From Lewinellaceae bacterium (GTDB taxonomy: Bacteria; Bacteroidota; Bacteroidia; Chitinophagales; Saprospiraceae), in assembly GCA_020636435.1 (NCBI GenBank), contig JACJXX010000001.1, positions 4,998,501 through 5,062,500 of the forward strand: a DNA stretch of 64,000 bases. Reading direction: 5' to 3'. Positions within the stretch are counted from its first letter, which is position 1, and the number at the start of each line of letters is the position of its first letter. The position numbers were made by a program, and so were the translations under genes. Under the pieces are notes generated by a model. It ran no database searches. It was not told where the DNA came from and saw only the letters and a program-made list of their open reading frames with translations. Positions 1 to 6,972 of this stretch are shown one piece after another.

Positions 1-273
1 GTATGGAATGAGATCGTTTGGTGTAAATTTTTGCTTCATACAGCGGATTTTGATGAGCTAATTGTTTTGAAAATTCACCTATAAAACTTTAAAGGCCCGG
101 CCCTTATTGCCTTCCCATATAAAAAAAACATTTCCGGATTTTCAGTATGAGGAGGTGGGAATTTTGTGGCGCGTCCATTGCCATTGATTTCGCTGAAAAA
201 GATGTGGCTATTGCCCAGGCGGCCGTTGATAACGTATTCGTGCCGCTTGGACTAATCGAAATTCTCAACCACC
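1..273. other. Window edge, no gene supported
   Basis: No reading frame in this stretch has both a plausible start and a recognisable product. The short frames that run through it look like chance. It lies downstream of the DUF2147 gene, which ends at 274 on the minus strand. Confidence 0.5.
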
Positions 274-708
274 TCACTCCACCCGATACCACGTCTGCGT
301 CCGGTACAGCCCCGTCCAGTGTTTGCCGCGAACTTTCAATTCATTTGCATTGCCGTTCTCGAACCAGATGCTGCAGCCGTACTCGTTGCCGTTCTCCGGG
401 TCCATGATGGTTCCCTTCCGCCAGTAATCCTTGTAGGGCTCCAGCTCTTCGATGACCAGCATGCCGATCAGGGGCTGGTTCTTTTTCTTGCCCGGGCATT
501 TCTCGCATAATTTATCGGGCGAGGAGATCAGCAACTTGGCGATCTTTCCGTAGAGCTTGCCGCCCTTTTCGTAAATCTCAACATGGGATTTGGCCTCTCC
601 GGTCTCATCGTCAATGGTTTTCCAGATGCCGACGGGGGAAGGCTGGGCCTGAGATGCCATAGCAAAGACCATCAGGGCAAGGCAAGAAGCCAGGATTTTC
701 TTTTTCAT
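274..708 (-). CDS. Secreted DUF2147 family protein
   Basis: About 144 residues. A signal peptide (MKKKILASCLALMVFAMASQ, cleavage expected after AQA or SQAQ) is followed by a single DUF2147 domain: GIWKTIDDETGEAKSHVEIY, a KLYGKI strand, and a C-terminal GLYRTQTWYRVE. The family consists of small lipocalin-like exported proteins of unknown function, common in Bacteroidota and Proteobacteria. The frame stays open for 72 codons upstream, but that extension translates a 9-bp tandem repeat into a Cys/Gly run and lacks a signal peptide, so the start at 708 is preferred. It lies 157 bp downstream of the alkyltransferase-like gene on the same strand, with the repeat tract between them. Confidence 0.85.
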   Translation of the reverse strand: MKKKILASCLALMVFAMASQAQPSPVGIWKTIDDETGEAKSHVEIYEKGGKLYGKIAKLLISSPDKLCEKCPGKKKNQPLIGMLVIEELEPYKDYWRKGTIMDPENGNEYGCSIWFENGNANELKVRGKHWTGLYRTQTWYRVE

Positions 709-753
709 TCTATTTAGCTGATATTTAACAAGTTGTTTTAACCTGGAGCTAAA

Positions 754-860
754 ACAGCATCCACAGCATCCACAGCATCCACAGCATCCACAGCATCCAC
801 AGCATCCACAGCATCCACAGCATCCACAGCATCCACAGCATCCATAGCATCCACAGCATG
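754..860. repeat. 9-bp tandem repeat, about 11 units
   Basis: Unit ACAGCATCC repeated about eleven times head to tail, with one variant unit (ATAGCATCC) near the right end and a partial last unit. It occupies most of the gap between the stop of the alkyltransferase-like gene (866) and the start of the DUF2147 gene (708), both on the minus strand. It therefore sits in the leader or promoter of the latter. A related array lies at 37580-37633. Confidence 0.9.
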
Positions 861-865
861 CCCCC

Positions 866-1210
866 CTAAAACGGCTCAAACCCCTCTCCCAACCCTTCCG
901 CCGGATGCCAGAATAAAACATCAAATTCCTGCACGATATTGTCTTTGACTTTCACCCCCTCCTGCTCCAGCATCTCCTGCATCATCGTCGGCGTCGGCCA
1001 GTGGTTGCGGCCGCTGAGCTCGCCCTTGCGGTTGACGACGCGGTGAGCGGGCACGCCGTCGCCGCTGAAGCTGTTGTTCAGGGCCCAGCCTACCATGCGG
1101 GCGGCGCCGAGGGCCAGATAGTCCGCAATAGCGCCGTAGGTGCTCACCCTGCCCCGGGGGATGCGCCGAACGACGGCATAAACCAGGTCATAATACGTGG
1201 GTTCCGGCAT
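866..1210 (-). CDS. Alkyltransferase-like protein (ATL), MGMT fold without the acceptor Cys
   Basis: 114 residues matching the C-terminal DNA-binding domain of O6-alkylguanine-DNA alkyltransferases. Visible family signatures are the early VYAVVRRIPRGRVSTYGAIA, the helix-turn-helix ARMVGWAL, and the active-site block GVPAHRVVNRKGELSGR. In true alkyltransferases the block reads PCHRV, with Cys as alkyl acceptor. Here Ala replaces Cys, as in ATL proteins, where the residue is Trp or Ala. ATLs bind O6-alkylguanine without repairing it and recruit nucleotide excision repair. The gene is divergent from the TrpF-like gene. Assignment to the ATL class is strong; the repair role is inferred from the family. 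Confidence 0.88.
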   Translation of the reverse strand: MPEPTYYDLVYAVVRRIPRGRVSTYGAIADYLALGAARMVGWALNNSFSGDGVPAHRVVNRKGELSGRNHWPTPTMMQEMLEQEGVKVKDNIVQEFDVLFWHPAEGLGEGFEPF

Positions 1211-1215
1211 TTTAT

Positions 1216-1257
1216 TACTTTTGTGCGTTAAAATAGGACAATTCAGTGTTACATTTG
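1216..1257 (+). promoter_or_regulatory. Two Bacteroidota -7 elements before the TrpF-like gene
   Basis: TACTTTTG (1216-1223) and TACATTTG (1250-1257) both fit the Bacteroidota -7 consensus TAnnTTTG. The second is only 4 nt from the ATG at 1262, which would give a leaderless mRNA. No clear -33 TTG was seen at the usual spacing for either. Confidence 0.4.
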
Positions 1258-1261
1258 GTTT

Positions 1262-1906
1262 ATGTTAAAGACAAAAGTTAAGGCCAGTTCGGTAACCAAC
1301 CTGACCGATGCCCGCTATTTTGCTGCCTGGGATATTGAGTGGCTGGGCTTCAATTTCGACACCGGTTCCGAAACTTATATTCAACCCCAGGCTATGCAGG
1401 CCATCAAAGAATGGGTGGACGGCGTCAAGATCGTGGGGGAGTTTTCCCTGCAACCAACGGAGGACATCCTCAAAGCGGCTGACCTGCTGGAGCTGGAAGG
1501 GGTGCAGTTGGGCATGTTTGCCGATGCAACTACCTTGCAAAAACTGCACAAGGAAGAAGTGCCGGTGTTGCTGGAGATTATTCTGGAAACACCGGGCGAA
1601 TTGGCAAACGCGGCCAGCCGCATGAAAGCACAGGCGCCCTTTGTGGAAGCCTTCCTGCTCAACTTCGACAAAAACGGCATCGGCTGGGCCGGGCTGGGTG
1701 AAGAGGCACGGGAGTTGCTAAAGAATTTGTGCCAGGATTACCGCATCATTCTCAGTATGGACTTCGAGGCCGCCACGCTGGAGCAGGCGCTGGAATTGCT
1801 GCAGCCCTATGGCATCAACGTACATGGGGGGGCAGAGGAGAAGGTGGGCTTCAAATCCTTCGACGAGCTGGACGAATTGTTCGAAGCCCTGGAAACCTAC
1901 GAGTAG
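1262..1906 (+). CDS. TrpF-like (phosphoribosylanthranilate isomerase-like) protein lacking the catalytic Cys
   Basis: 214 residues with the layout of a TrpF beta/alpha barrel. The start MLKTKVKASSVTNLTDARYF followed by WLGFNFDTGS lines up with the TrpF opening K-[IV]-CG-[IL]-T, DA, LGF-x-F. The catalytic Cys of the KICG motif is replaced (KASS), and the region of the catalytic Asp and of the phosphate-binding GGT/GGL loops is not recognisable (only VHGGAEEK near the end). It stands alone, with no trp genes nearby. It is probably a barrel paralogue that has lost isomerase activity; a new substrate is possible. Family relation fairly sure, function unknown. Confidence 0.6.
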   Translation: MLKTKVKASSVTNLTDARYFAAWDIEWLGFNFDTGSETYIQPQAMQAIKEWVDGVKIVGEFSLQPTEDILKAADLLELEGVQLGMFADATTLQKLHKEEVPVLLEIILETPGELANAASRMKAQAPFVEAFLLNFDKNGIGWAGLGEEARELLKNLCQDYRIILSMDFEAATLEQALELLQPYGINVHGGAEEKVGFKSFDELDELFEALETYE

Positions 1907-2047
1907 CACGCCAGAAGAAATCGGACGCAAGTTTTTGCTGCGGCACTGAAAAAAAACAACTTCCTGCAATACTTCAGTGCCCTGTCCGCTGAATAGCGGC
2001 GGGCAAATCCTCTTCTGTCGCTGGTTGTCCAAATCTTTGTAACTATG

Positions 2048-2080
2048 TTGTTGGCCAAAATGCTAAAACCCTTATTTTCG
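2048..2080 (+). promoter_or_regulatory. Probable promoter of the BNR-propeller gene
   Basis: A TTG (2048-2050 or 2051-2053) lies about 19 nt before TATTTTCG (2073-2080), close to the Bacteroidota -33 TTG / -7 TAnnTTTG arrangement. It ends 16 nt before the ATG at 2097. Confidence 0.4.
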
Positions 2081-2096
2081 ATCAAAATCTCATTTT

Positions 2097-4814
2097 ATGA
2101 AAAAACTCTTTTACGGATTAGTAGCATTTTTCATTCTGGGTTTTACGGCCAACAACCAGGCTCAGGACTTTCTCAATACCATTGCCCGGGAGGAGGGCCA
2201 GCCCCTGAAGATACAGCACCTGGAAGCCGCCTTTGACAACTGGGCGGCTGGGAAAGATCTTTCCCGGGAAAAGGGATGGAAATGGTACGCCCGCTGGCTG
2301 CACGAACAAACCATGCGGGCAAACGGCGACGGCAGCTTTGGCAACCAGGAGCCACTGTTCCTGGCTGCTGCCGAAAAGGTGGCCCTGGAGCAAAACCGCG
2401 TCGCCGGGCGCAGCCCCGGGTGGATGCCGGCTGGGCCGGAAGACTACGCCGATGTCGGCGCCAGCTACATCATTCGCGGAATGGGGCGCATCAACTGCAT
2501 TGCGTTCCACCCTACCGACGCCAATACCTTCTGGGTAGGCGTCGCTCAGGGCGGAATCTGGAAGACCACCAATGGCGGCCAGAGCTGGATGCCCCTCGAC
2601 AACGGCCTGCCCATCCTGCGCATCAGCGACATTGCCGTCAACCCCAATAACCCGGAGGAGATGTACGTATCGGTCGGCGATTACGCCTACCTCGGCGCCG
2701 GCCTCGACCTCGACGACCGCAAGCGCCATACCCACTATGGCATGGGTGTTTATAAAACTACCAATGGCGGCCAAAACTGGCAAGCCACCGGCCTTACGTT
2801 CGACCAAACCGGGAGGGACGGCTCGCTTACCCGCCGCGTATTTGTACACCCGGACGACGGGCAGCGCCTCGTTGCCGCCGGCCTGTTCGGCATTCGCACT
2901 TCCGGGGATGGCGGCGATACCTGGGCCAATATTTCCGACGTGATGATCTGGGATATCGAACAAAACCCCACTAACCCCAACATATTGTACGCCTCCACAG
3001 CTTGGGTACGCAACCTCGGCGCCGGCACATCGGGCATCTGGAAGTCCACCGATTTTGGACAAAGCTGGACAGAGCTGAACACCGGCATCCCGTCCACAAA
3101 CGTGGTGCAACGCATTGAACTGGCCATCTCGCCTTCCAATCCCGATTACGTCTACGCGCTGGCCTGCGACCGGAGCCGCGGCTTCTACGGCCTTTACCGC
3201 ACCACAGATAGCGGCGAAAACTGGGAGCTGCGCTCCGACAGCCCCAACATCCTGCACTGGTATGGCGGCAACAGTGGCGGCGGACAGGGCACCTACGATC
3301 TAACCATCCTGGTGCACCCCGAAGACCCCGGCCGCATCTACACCGGCGGCATCAATATCTGGGGTTCCGAAGACGGCGGGCTGAGCTGGCGGATCGCTTC
3401 CTTCTGGGTGGGTGGCGGGGGCCGTCAGAGCATTCATGCCGATCAGCACTTTCTCGCCTACAATCCTCTGGATGAAAAATACTATGCCTGTAACGACGGG
3501 GGCGTTTCCCGCACGGACGAGATCGTCCTTGGCTCTGAAGATGCTGCTCAGGATGTAGATAATTACCTCTTCGAAACCCAATGGGAAGACATTGCCGGCG
3601 GCATGCAGATCACTTCTTTCTACCGCCTTGGCCTGAGCCAATCCAAACCCGGCGACCTCATCGCCGGCACACAGGACAATTCCTCCTGGCTCAAAAAAGA
3701 CGGTTACTGGACCGGTATCATTGGCGGCGACGGCATGGAATGCCTCATCCATCCGGAAAACCCCGATATTCTCTACGGCTCTTCCCAGTATGGAAATATC
3801 GTAGGCTCTTTTGATGGGGGAAACGACTTTTTCTCGGTGAGCGGGAATATTCCCTCCGGCAACAACGAAAGGGCGGCCTGGACGACGCCCTTCCTGCTCG
3901 AACCCGGCAACCCCGACGTATTGTACGTGGCCTACACCAACCTGTACAAATCGGAAAACGGAGGCGATTCATTCCAGAAGCTGTCCGACTTTCCCGTTCC
4001 GGCTCTGCCAACGTCCGCCCTGGCGGTTTCGCCGGCCGACCCGGCCTATATCTATCTGGCCCACCGCCTTTACTTCTCCCTCGGGCAGCCCAGTTACTTC
4101 TGGCGCACCCGCAACGGTGGCGCCAGCTGGGACAACGTGACCGCCGGGCTGCCGGATGATCTTTACTTCACCTACACCATCGCCGACGACGAAAATCCCA
4201 ACCTGGTTTGGGTGACCGTGGGCGGGTTTTCCGAAGGGGCGAAGGTATTCCGCTCGGAAGATGGCGGCGACAACTGGCAGAACATTTCCTACAACCTCCC
4301 CAACGTGCCGGCCAACTGCATCGTACAGGACCCCAATTCCCTGTTGAATGCCGTTTACGTCGGAACGGATATCGGCGTATACTACCTCAATGACGAGATG
4401 TCTGAATGGGAACTCTACAGCGAGGGCCTGCCCAACGTGGTGGTCAGCGAGCTGGAAATTCTGGCCAGCGAAGGCAAGCTCTACGCCGCCACTTTCGGCC
4501 GCGGTATCTGGGAAGGCAATACGGTGGATGAAACCGTGGGCGTGAATAATCCCCGCTTCGAGGTGCTCGCTGCGCAGGTGTCGCCCAACCCCAATGAGGG
4601 GGCATTTCTGCTGGAGGTGGAAGGGCTGCCGCAGGCGCAGGAGTTCTTTGTCGAAATGGTAGACATCACCGGCCGCCGGGTGCTGCAGCGCCGCGAATCT
4701 GCTGCCGGCAGCCGCTTTGCGGACCAGTACGAGCTCGAACTGCCCTACGGCCTGTACTTCCTGCGGGTGACGGTTGGAAAGGAGCGGAAGGTGGTGAAGT
4801 TTATTGTAGAATAA
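2097..4814 (+). CDS. Secreted BNR/sortilin-type beta-propeller protein with T9SS sorting domain
   Basis: 905 residues. A signal peptide ends near NNQAQ (residue 23). The body contains at least nine BNR/Asp-box motifs (S/T-x-[DN]-x-G-x-[ST]-W), for example TTNGGQSW at 157-164, TTNGGQNW, TSGDGGDTW, STDFGQSW, TTDSGENW, SEDGGLSW and SEDGGDNW, each before a short turn and often followed by NPNNP-type loops. This is the VPS10/sortilin-like propeller seen in large secreted Bacteroidota proteins. The C-terminus (VSPNPNEGAFLLEV ... GLYFLRVTVGKERKVVKFIVE) is a type A T9SS sorting domain, so the protein should be exported through type IX secretion and attached or released at the surface. No glycosidase catalytic residues were recognised; binding or adhesion is the likelier role. 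Confidence 0.85.
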   Translation: MKKLFYGLVAFFILGFTANNQAQDFLNTIAREEGQPLKIQHLEAAFDNWAAGKDLSREKGWKWYARWLHEQTMRANGDGSFGNQEPLFLAAAEKVALEQNRVAGRSPGWMPAGPEDYADVGASYIIRGMGRINCIAFHPTDANTFWVGVAQGGIWKTTNGGQSWMPLDNGLPILRISDIAVNPNNPEEMYVSVGDYAYLGAGLDLDDRKRHTHYGMGVYKTTNGGQNWQATGLTFDQTGRDGSLTRRVFVHPDDGQRLVAAGLFGIRTSGDGGDTWANISDVMIWDIEQNPTNPNILYASTAWVRNLGAGTSGIWKSTDFGQSWTELNTGIPSTNVVQRIELAISPSNPDYVYALACDRSRGFYGLYRTTDSGENWELRSDSPNILHWYGGNSGGGQGTYDLTILVHPEDPGRIYTGGINIWGSEDGGLSWRIASFWVGGGGRQSIHADQHFLAYNPLDEKYYACNDGGVSRTDEIVLGSEDAAQDVDNYLFETQWEDIAGGMQITSFYRLGLSQSKPGDLIAGTQDNSSWLKKDGYWTGIIGGDGMECLIHPENPDILYGSSQYGNIVGSFDGGNDFFSVSGNIPSGNNERAAWTTPFLLEPGNPDVLYVAYTNLYKSENGGDSFQKLSDFPVPALPTSALAVSPADPAYIYLAHRLYFSLGQPSYFWRTRNGGASWDNVTAGLPDDLYFTYTIADDENPNLVWVTVGGFSEGAKVFRSEDGGDNWQNISYNLPNVPANCIVQDPNSLLNAVYVGTDIGVYYLNDEMSEWELYSEGLPNVVVSELEILASEGKLYAATFGRGIWEGNTVDETVGVNNPRFEVLAAQVSPNPNEGAFLLEVEGLPQAQEFFVEMVDITGRRVLQRRESAAGSRFADQYELELPYGLYFLRVTVGKERKVVKFIVE

Positions 4815-4861
4815 TGACAACTGATGCTTATGCTGCCGCCGTTCCGGCCATAGGATGATGC

Positions 4862-4921
4862 TGCGCCCTTCGGGCGGTCGATGCTGCGGGAGCCGCTTGC
4901 GTCAACTATCCGAAGGGCGCA
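4862..4921. repeat. Inverted repeat, 12-bp arms
   Basis: TGCGCCCTTCGG (4862-4873) and its exact complement CCGAAGGGCGCA (4910-4921) are separated by 36 bp. The repeat lies just after the propeller gene; no T-run follows, so it is not a typical terminator. Nothing else was recognised between 4815 and 5077. Confidence 0.6.
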
Positions 4922-5077
4922 TACGCTTATCGCCCTCCTGCTCAAACCAACCGTTCCCTACTCCCAGGCAGCCTTTCCGTACAAACTTCGGCCTGGCTTT
5001 TCTCCCTTGAAGAATCTTTCTTATCTTGGTTGGTTTAAGCACATAAAATACAATTCACCTTTTAAAAATTATAACTT

Positions 5078-6187
5078 ATGGGACACCACTACTCGCGGCA
5101 AGGCAGTGGGGGAACGGGCATGCTATTGCGCTTCCTCGGTTTTATTTTTGCAATGATACTCGTTATTGGAATGCTCGACAAGGCCGGTCTGAAGGTCAGC
5201 CTGGAAGGCCAGGAGGGAAAGAGTCCTGGCCCGCGCTACAACGAAGCTTCCGTCGGCGATAATTATGGAGAAGGAGAAAATAGCAATTCAACAGTTTATG
5301 TCAGCCCCGATGAGCCGGCTCAGAGCCGCAAGGGAGGTTACCAGCCGCGCGCGTACGACGATTACAGCAAGCAGGCGCCTTCCCGCAGCTCCCGGCCCTC
5401 TGCCTCTGCTGAGGACTTTATCGACCGCTTTGCCGAAACGGCCACCGCTCAGGCCCTGAACCGGGGCGTGCCTGCCGGCATTTCCCTGGCTTTGGGCATT
5501 GCCAAGCTGAACCAGGGAGAACGGATCGACAGTTGGCAGGATTTTATGGACAAGGTGGTCATGCCGCTGTCCCGCATCAAGGACAACGCTTCCCGCGATG
5601 GCCTGCAGCCTTATTTCAAGTACTCCGCCAATAGCGGCCGCTGGCTGGAAGGGCTGAGCCGCCAGGGCGAATATTCTTACAACGCCCTTCGCCAGGCCAT
5701 GCAGGAATACCGCCTGGAATACTACGACCAGGAAGTGCGCACCGCCCTGGTGGAAGGCACTAAGGTAGCTCCCGAAATGGAACGCCAGGCCAGCTATGTA
5801 GCCGATGAGGTCAGTTCTAATATTGTCCGGCAGCGCATCGCCCACGAGCAGGAAACCCGCAGCCGGCCCGCCCGCAGCGCCAAAGTGGAAGAGTGGGAAA
5901 ACTACTACGATGAAACGGTCGGCCGGGAAGTGGCAAAAGAGATCGCCAAACGCAAGCTGAACACCGGCCAGTACATCACCGAGGAAGATATGGGCCGCCT
6001 CATCGACGAGGCCAATGTGGAAACCGAAAAGGTGCTGAAAAGCAACCTCTCCTTCCTGGGCAGGGACATCAACCGCAAACACCCCGACGCGCCGGAGATG
6101 CTCGACATCACCAAGCCCGGCAACGCCCAGGCCCGGCAGGAGCTGTACCAAAAAAAGGTCCGGGAGCAGAAGTTCGCCGGTAATTAG
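5078..6187 (+). CDS. Membrane-anchored protein with a degenerate glucosaminidase-like segment
   Basis: 369 residues. One N-terminal membrane segment (residues 15-33, MLLRFLGFIFAMILVIGML) precedes a low-complexity Ser/Pro/Tyr-rich linker. Residues about 112-148 (EDFIDRFAETATAQALNRGV, then PAGISLALGIAKLNQG) align with the start of flagellar-type glucosaminidase/muramidase domains, in which a Glu follows LAQGxLES. Here that catalytic position reads AKLNQG, so the Glu is absent. The rest is charged and helical (Glu/Arg/Lys-rich), with no known domain. It is probably a periplasmic peptidoglycan-binding or structural protein rather than an enzyme. The homology is short and the call tentative. Confidence 0.5.
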   Translation: MGHHYSRQGSGGTGMLLRFLGFIFAMILVIGMLDKAGLKVSLEGQEGKSPGPRYNEASVGDNYGEGENSNSTVYVSPDEPAQSRKGGYQPRAYDDYSKQAPSRSSRPSASAEDFIDRFAETATAQALNRGVPAGISLALGIAKLNQGERIDSWQDFMDKVVMPLSRIKDNASRDGLQPYFKYSANSGRWLEGLSRQGEYSYNALRQAMQEYRLEYYDQEVRTALVEGTKVAPEMERQASYVADEVSSNIVRQRIAHEQETRSRPARSAKVEEWENYYDETVGREVAKEIAKRKLNTGQYITEEDMGRLIDEANVETEKVLKSNLSFLGRDINRKHPDAPEMLDITKPGNAQARQELYQKKVREQKFAGN

Positions 6188-6199
6188 GCAAAATGAACA

Positions 6200-6237
6200 G
6201 GCTGTGCCAGCTCAGATAAAGGAAAGCTGGCACAGCC
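6200..6237. terminator. Perfect 13-bp hairpin after the pseudo-glucosaminidase gene
   Basis: GGCTGTGCCAGCT (6200-6212) and AGCTGGCACAGCC (6225-6237) form a perfect stem with a 12-nt loop, 13 bp after the stop codon. No T-run follows, so it may end transcription weakly or protect the 3' end. Confidence 0.6.
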
Positions 6238-6290
6238 CCTCCATTCCATCCAACCCTGCCTCTCCATCAATCCTCCGGTTTTGATAGCGC

Positions 6291-6681
6291 CTCGCTAGGG
6301 TGCGATTCTAGTGCCTCGCGCACTAAATAACAGGATATAAAATGGACTCTTTTGCCGCCATACTGCGTTGTTCGTCGCTCATATAGTCCCGCTATGCTCG
6401 CTCCTCACGCCTTGTCTGGCAACAAAATAGCCTCATTTTCTATACCCCGTTACTTAATGCGCGAGGCACTAGTTTGTACCCCCTTATGTTTCTGGGCATG
6501 AAAACACCCGGAATTATTCCCTCGAAGTACTGTTACATGGTTTCCCGGTTCCATTGTTGAGGCCGTAGGCTCCATAACAGTGGAGCAAGGGGACTGTGAA
6601 ACCGTGTTTCCCTGAATTTTAGGGGCATTTCCCCAACCTATCTGCTACATGGGTACAAATGGGAATCGCACCCCCTCGCTA
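6291..6681. repeat. Older palindromic element, interrupted in its left arm
   Basis: The right arm at 6651-6681 (containing GGGTACAAAT and GAATCGCACC) is the complement of a left arm now split in two: GGTGCGATTC at 6299-6308 and TTTGTACCC at 6473-6481. About 22 of 31 positions pair once the insert at 6308-6472 is removed. The 170 bp between the arms contain further dyads but no reading frame. Confidence 0.55.
6308..6472. mobile_element. Small inverted-repeat (MITE-like) element inserted in the palindrome
   Basis: 165 bp bounded by CTAGTGCCTCGCGCACTAAA at the left and, at the right, the near-complement ending GCGCGAGGCACTAG (22 of 24 terminal bases pair). The pairing continues inward (GGATATAAAATGGACTC against TCATTTTCTATACC with mismatches), so the whole unit could fold into a long hairpin. 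It has no coding capacity. CTAG at each end may include the target duplication. Confidence 0.65.
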
Positions 6682-6752
6682 TTTAAAAACAACTTTAACA
6701 TAATTTTATGCAAAATCGAACCCGACTCCAACAACAGATGCAATAAAAATAT

Positions 6753-6760
6753 TATATTTG
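6753..6760 (+). promoter_or_regulatory. -7 element TATATTTG upstream of the surface-protein gene
   Basis: It matches TAnnTTTG exactly. A start about 7 nt downstream would leave a leader of about 200 nt before the ATG at 6973. No -33 TTG was found at 19-20 nt, so confidence is limited. Confidence 0.35.
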
Positions 6761-6972
6761 CATCGCAACTTTGTATCCGCAACAACAAACGGCCTGGCTA
6801 AACACCCTGTTTGCAAGCGAAAAACCTGAAAAAGGCCGGACGGTACTGCCCGTACCATTTCAAAGTTGAGCTATCAACACACAGAAGCCTTTGCGGCCTC
6901 ACACACCTACTTGAACTCCTCTTAGTTGGTTCGCGCAGCAATAAAAACGAACGCTGTTACATTATTAGCATT

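Noticed and set aside
273..924. 216-residue frame including a Cys/Gly repeat as N-terminus of the DUF2147 protein
   Set aside because: The extra 72 codons translate the 9-bp DNA repeat; the internal ATG at 708 gives a normal signal peptide.
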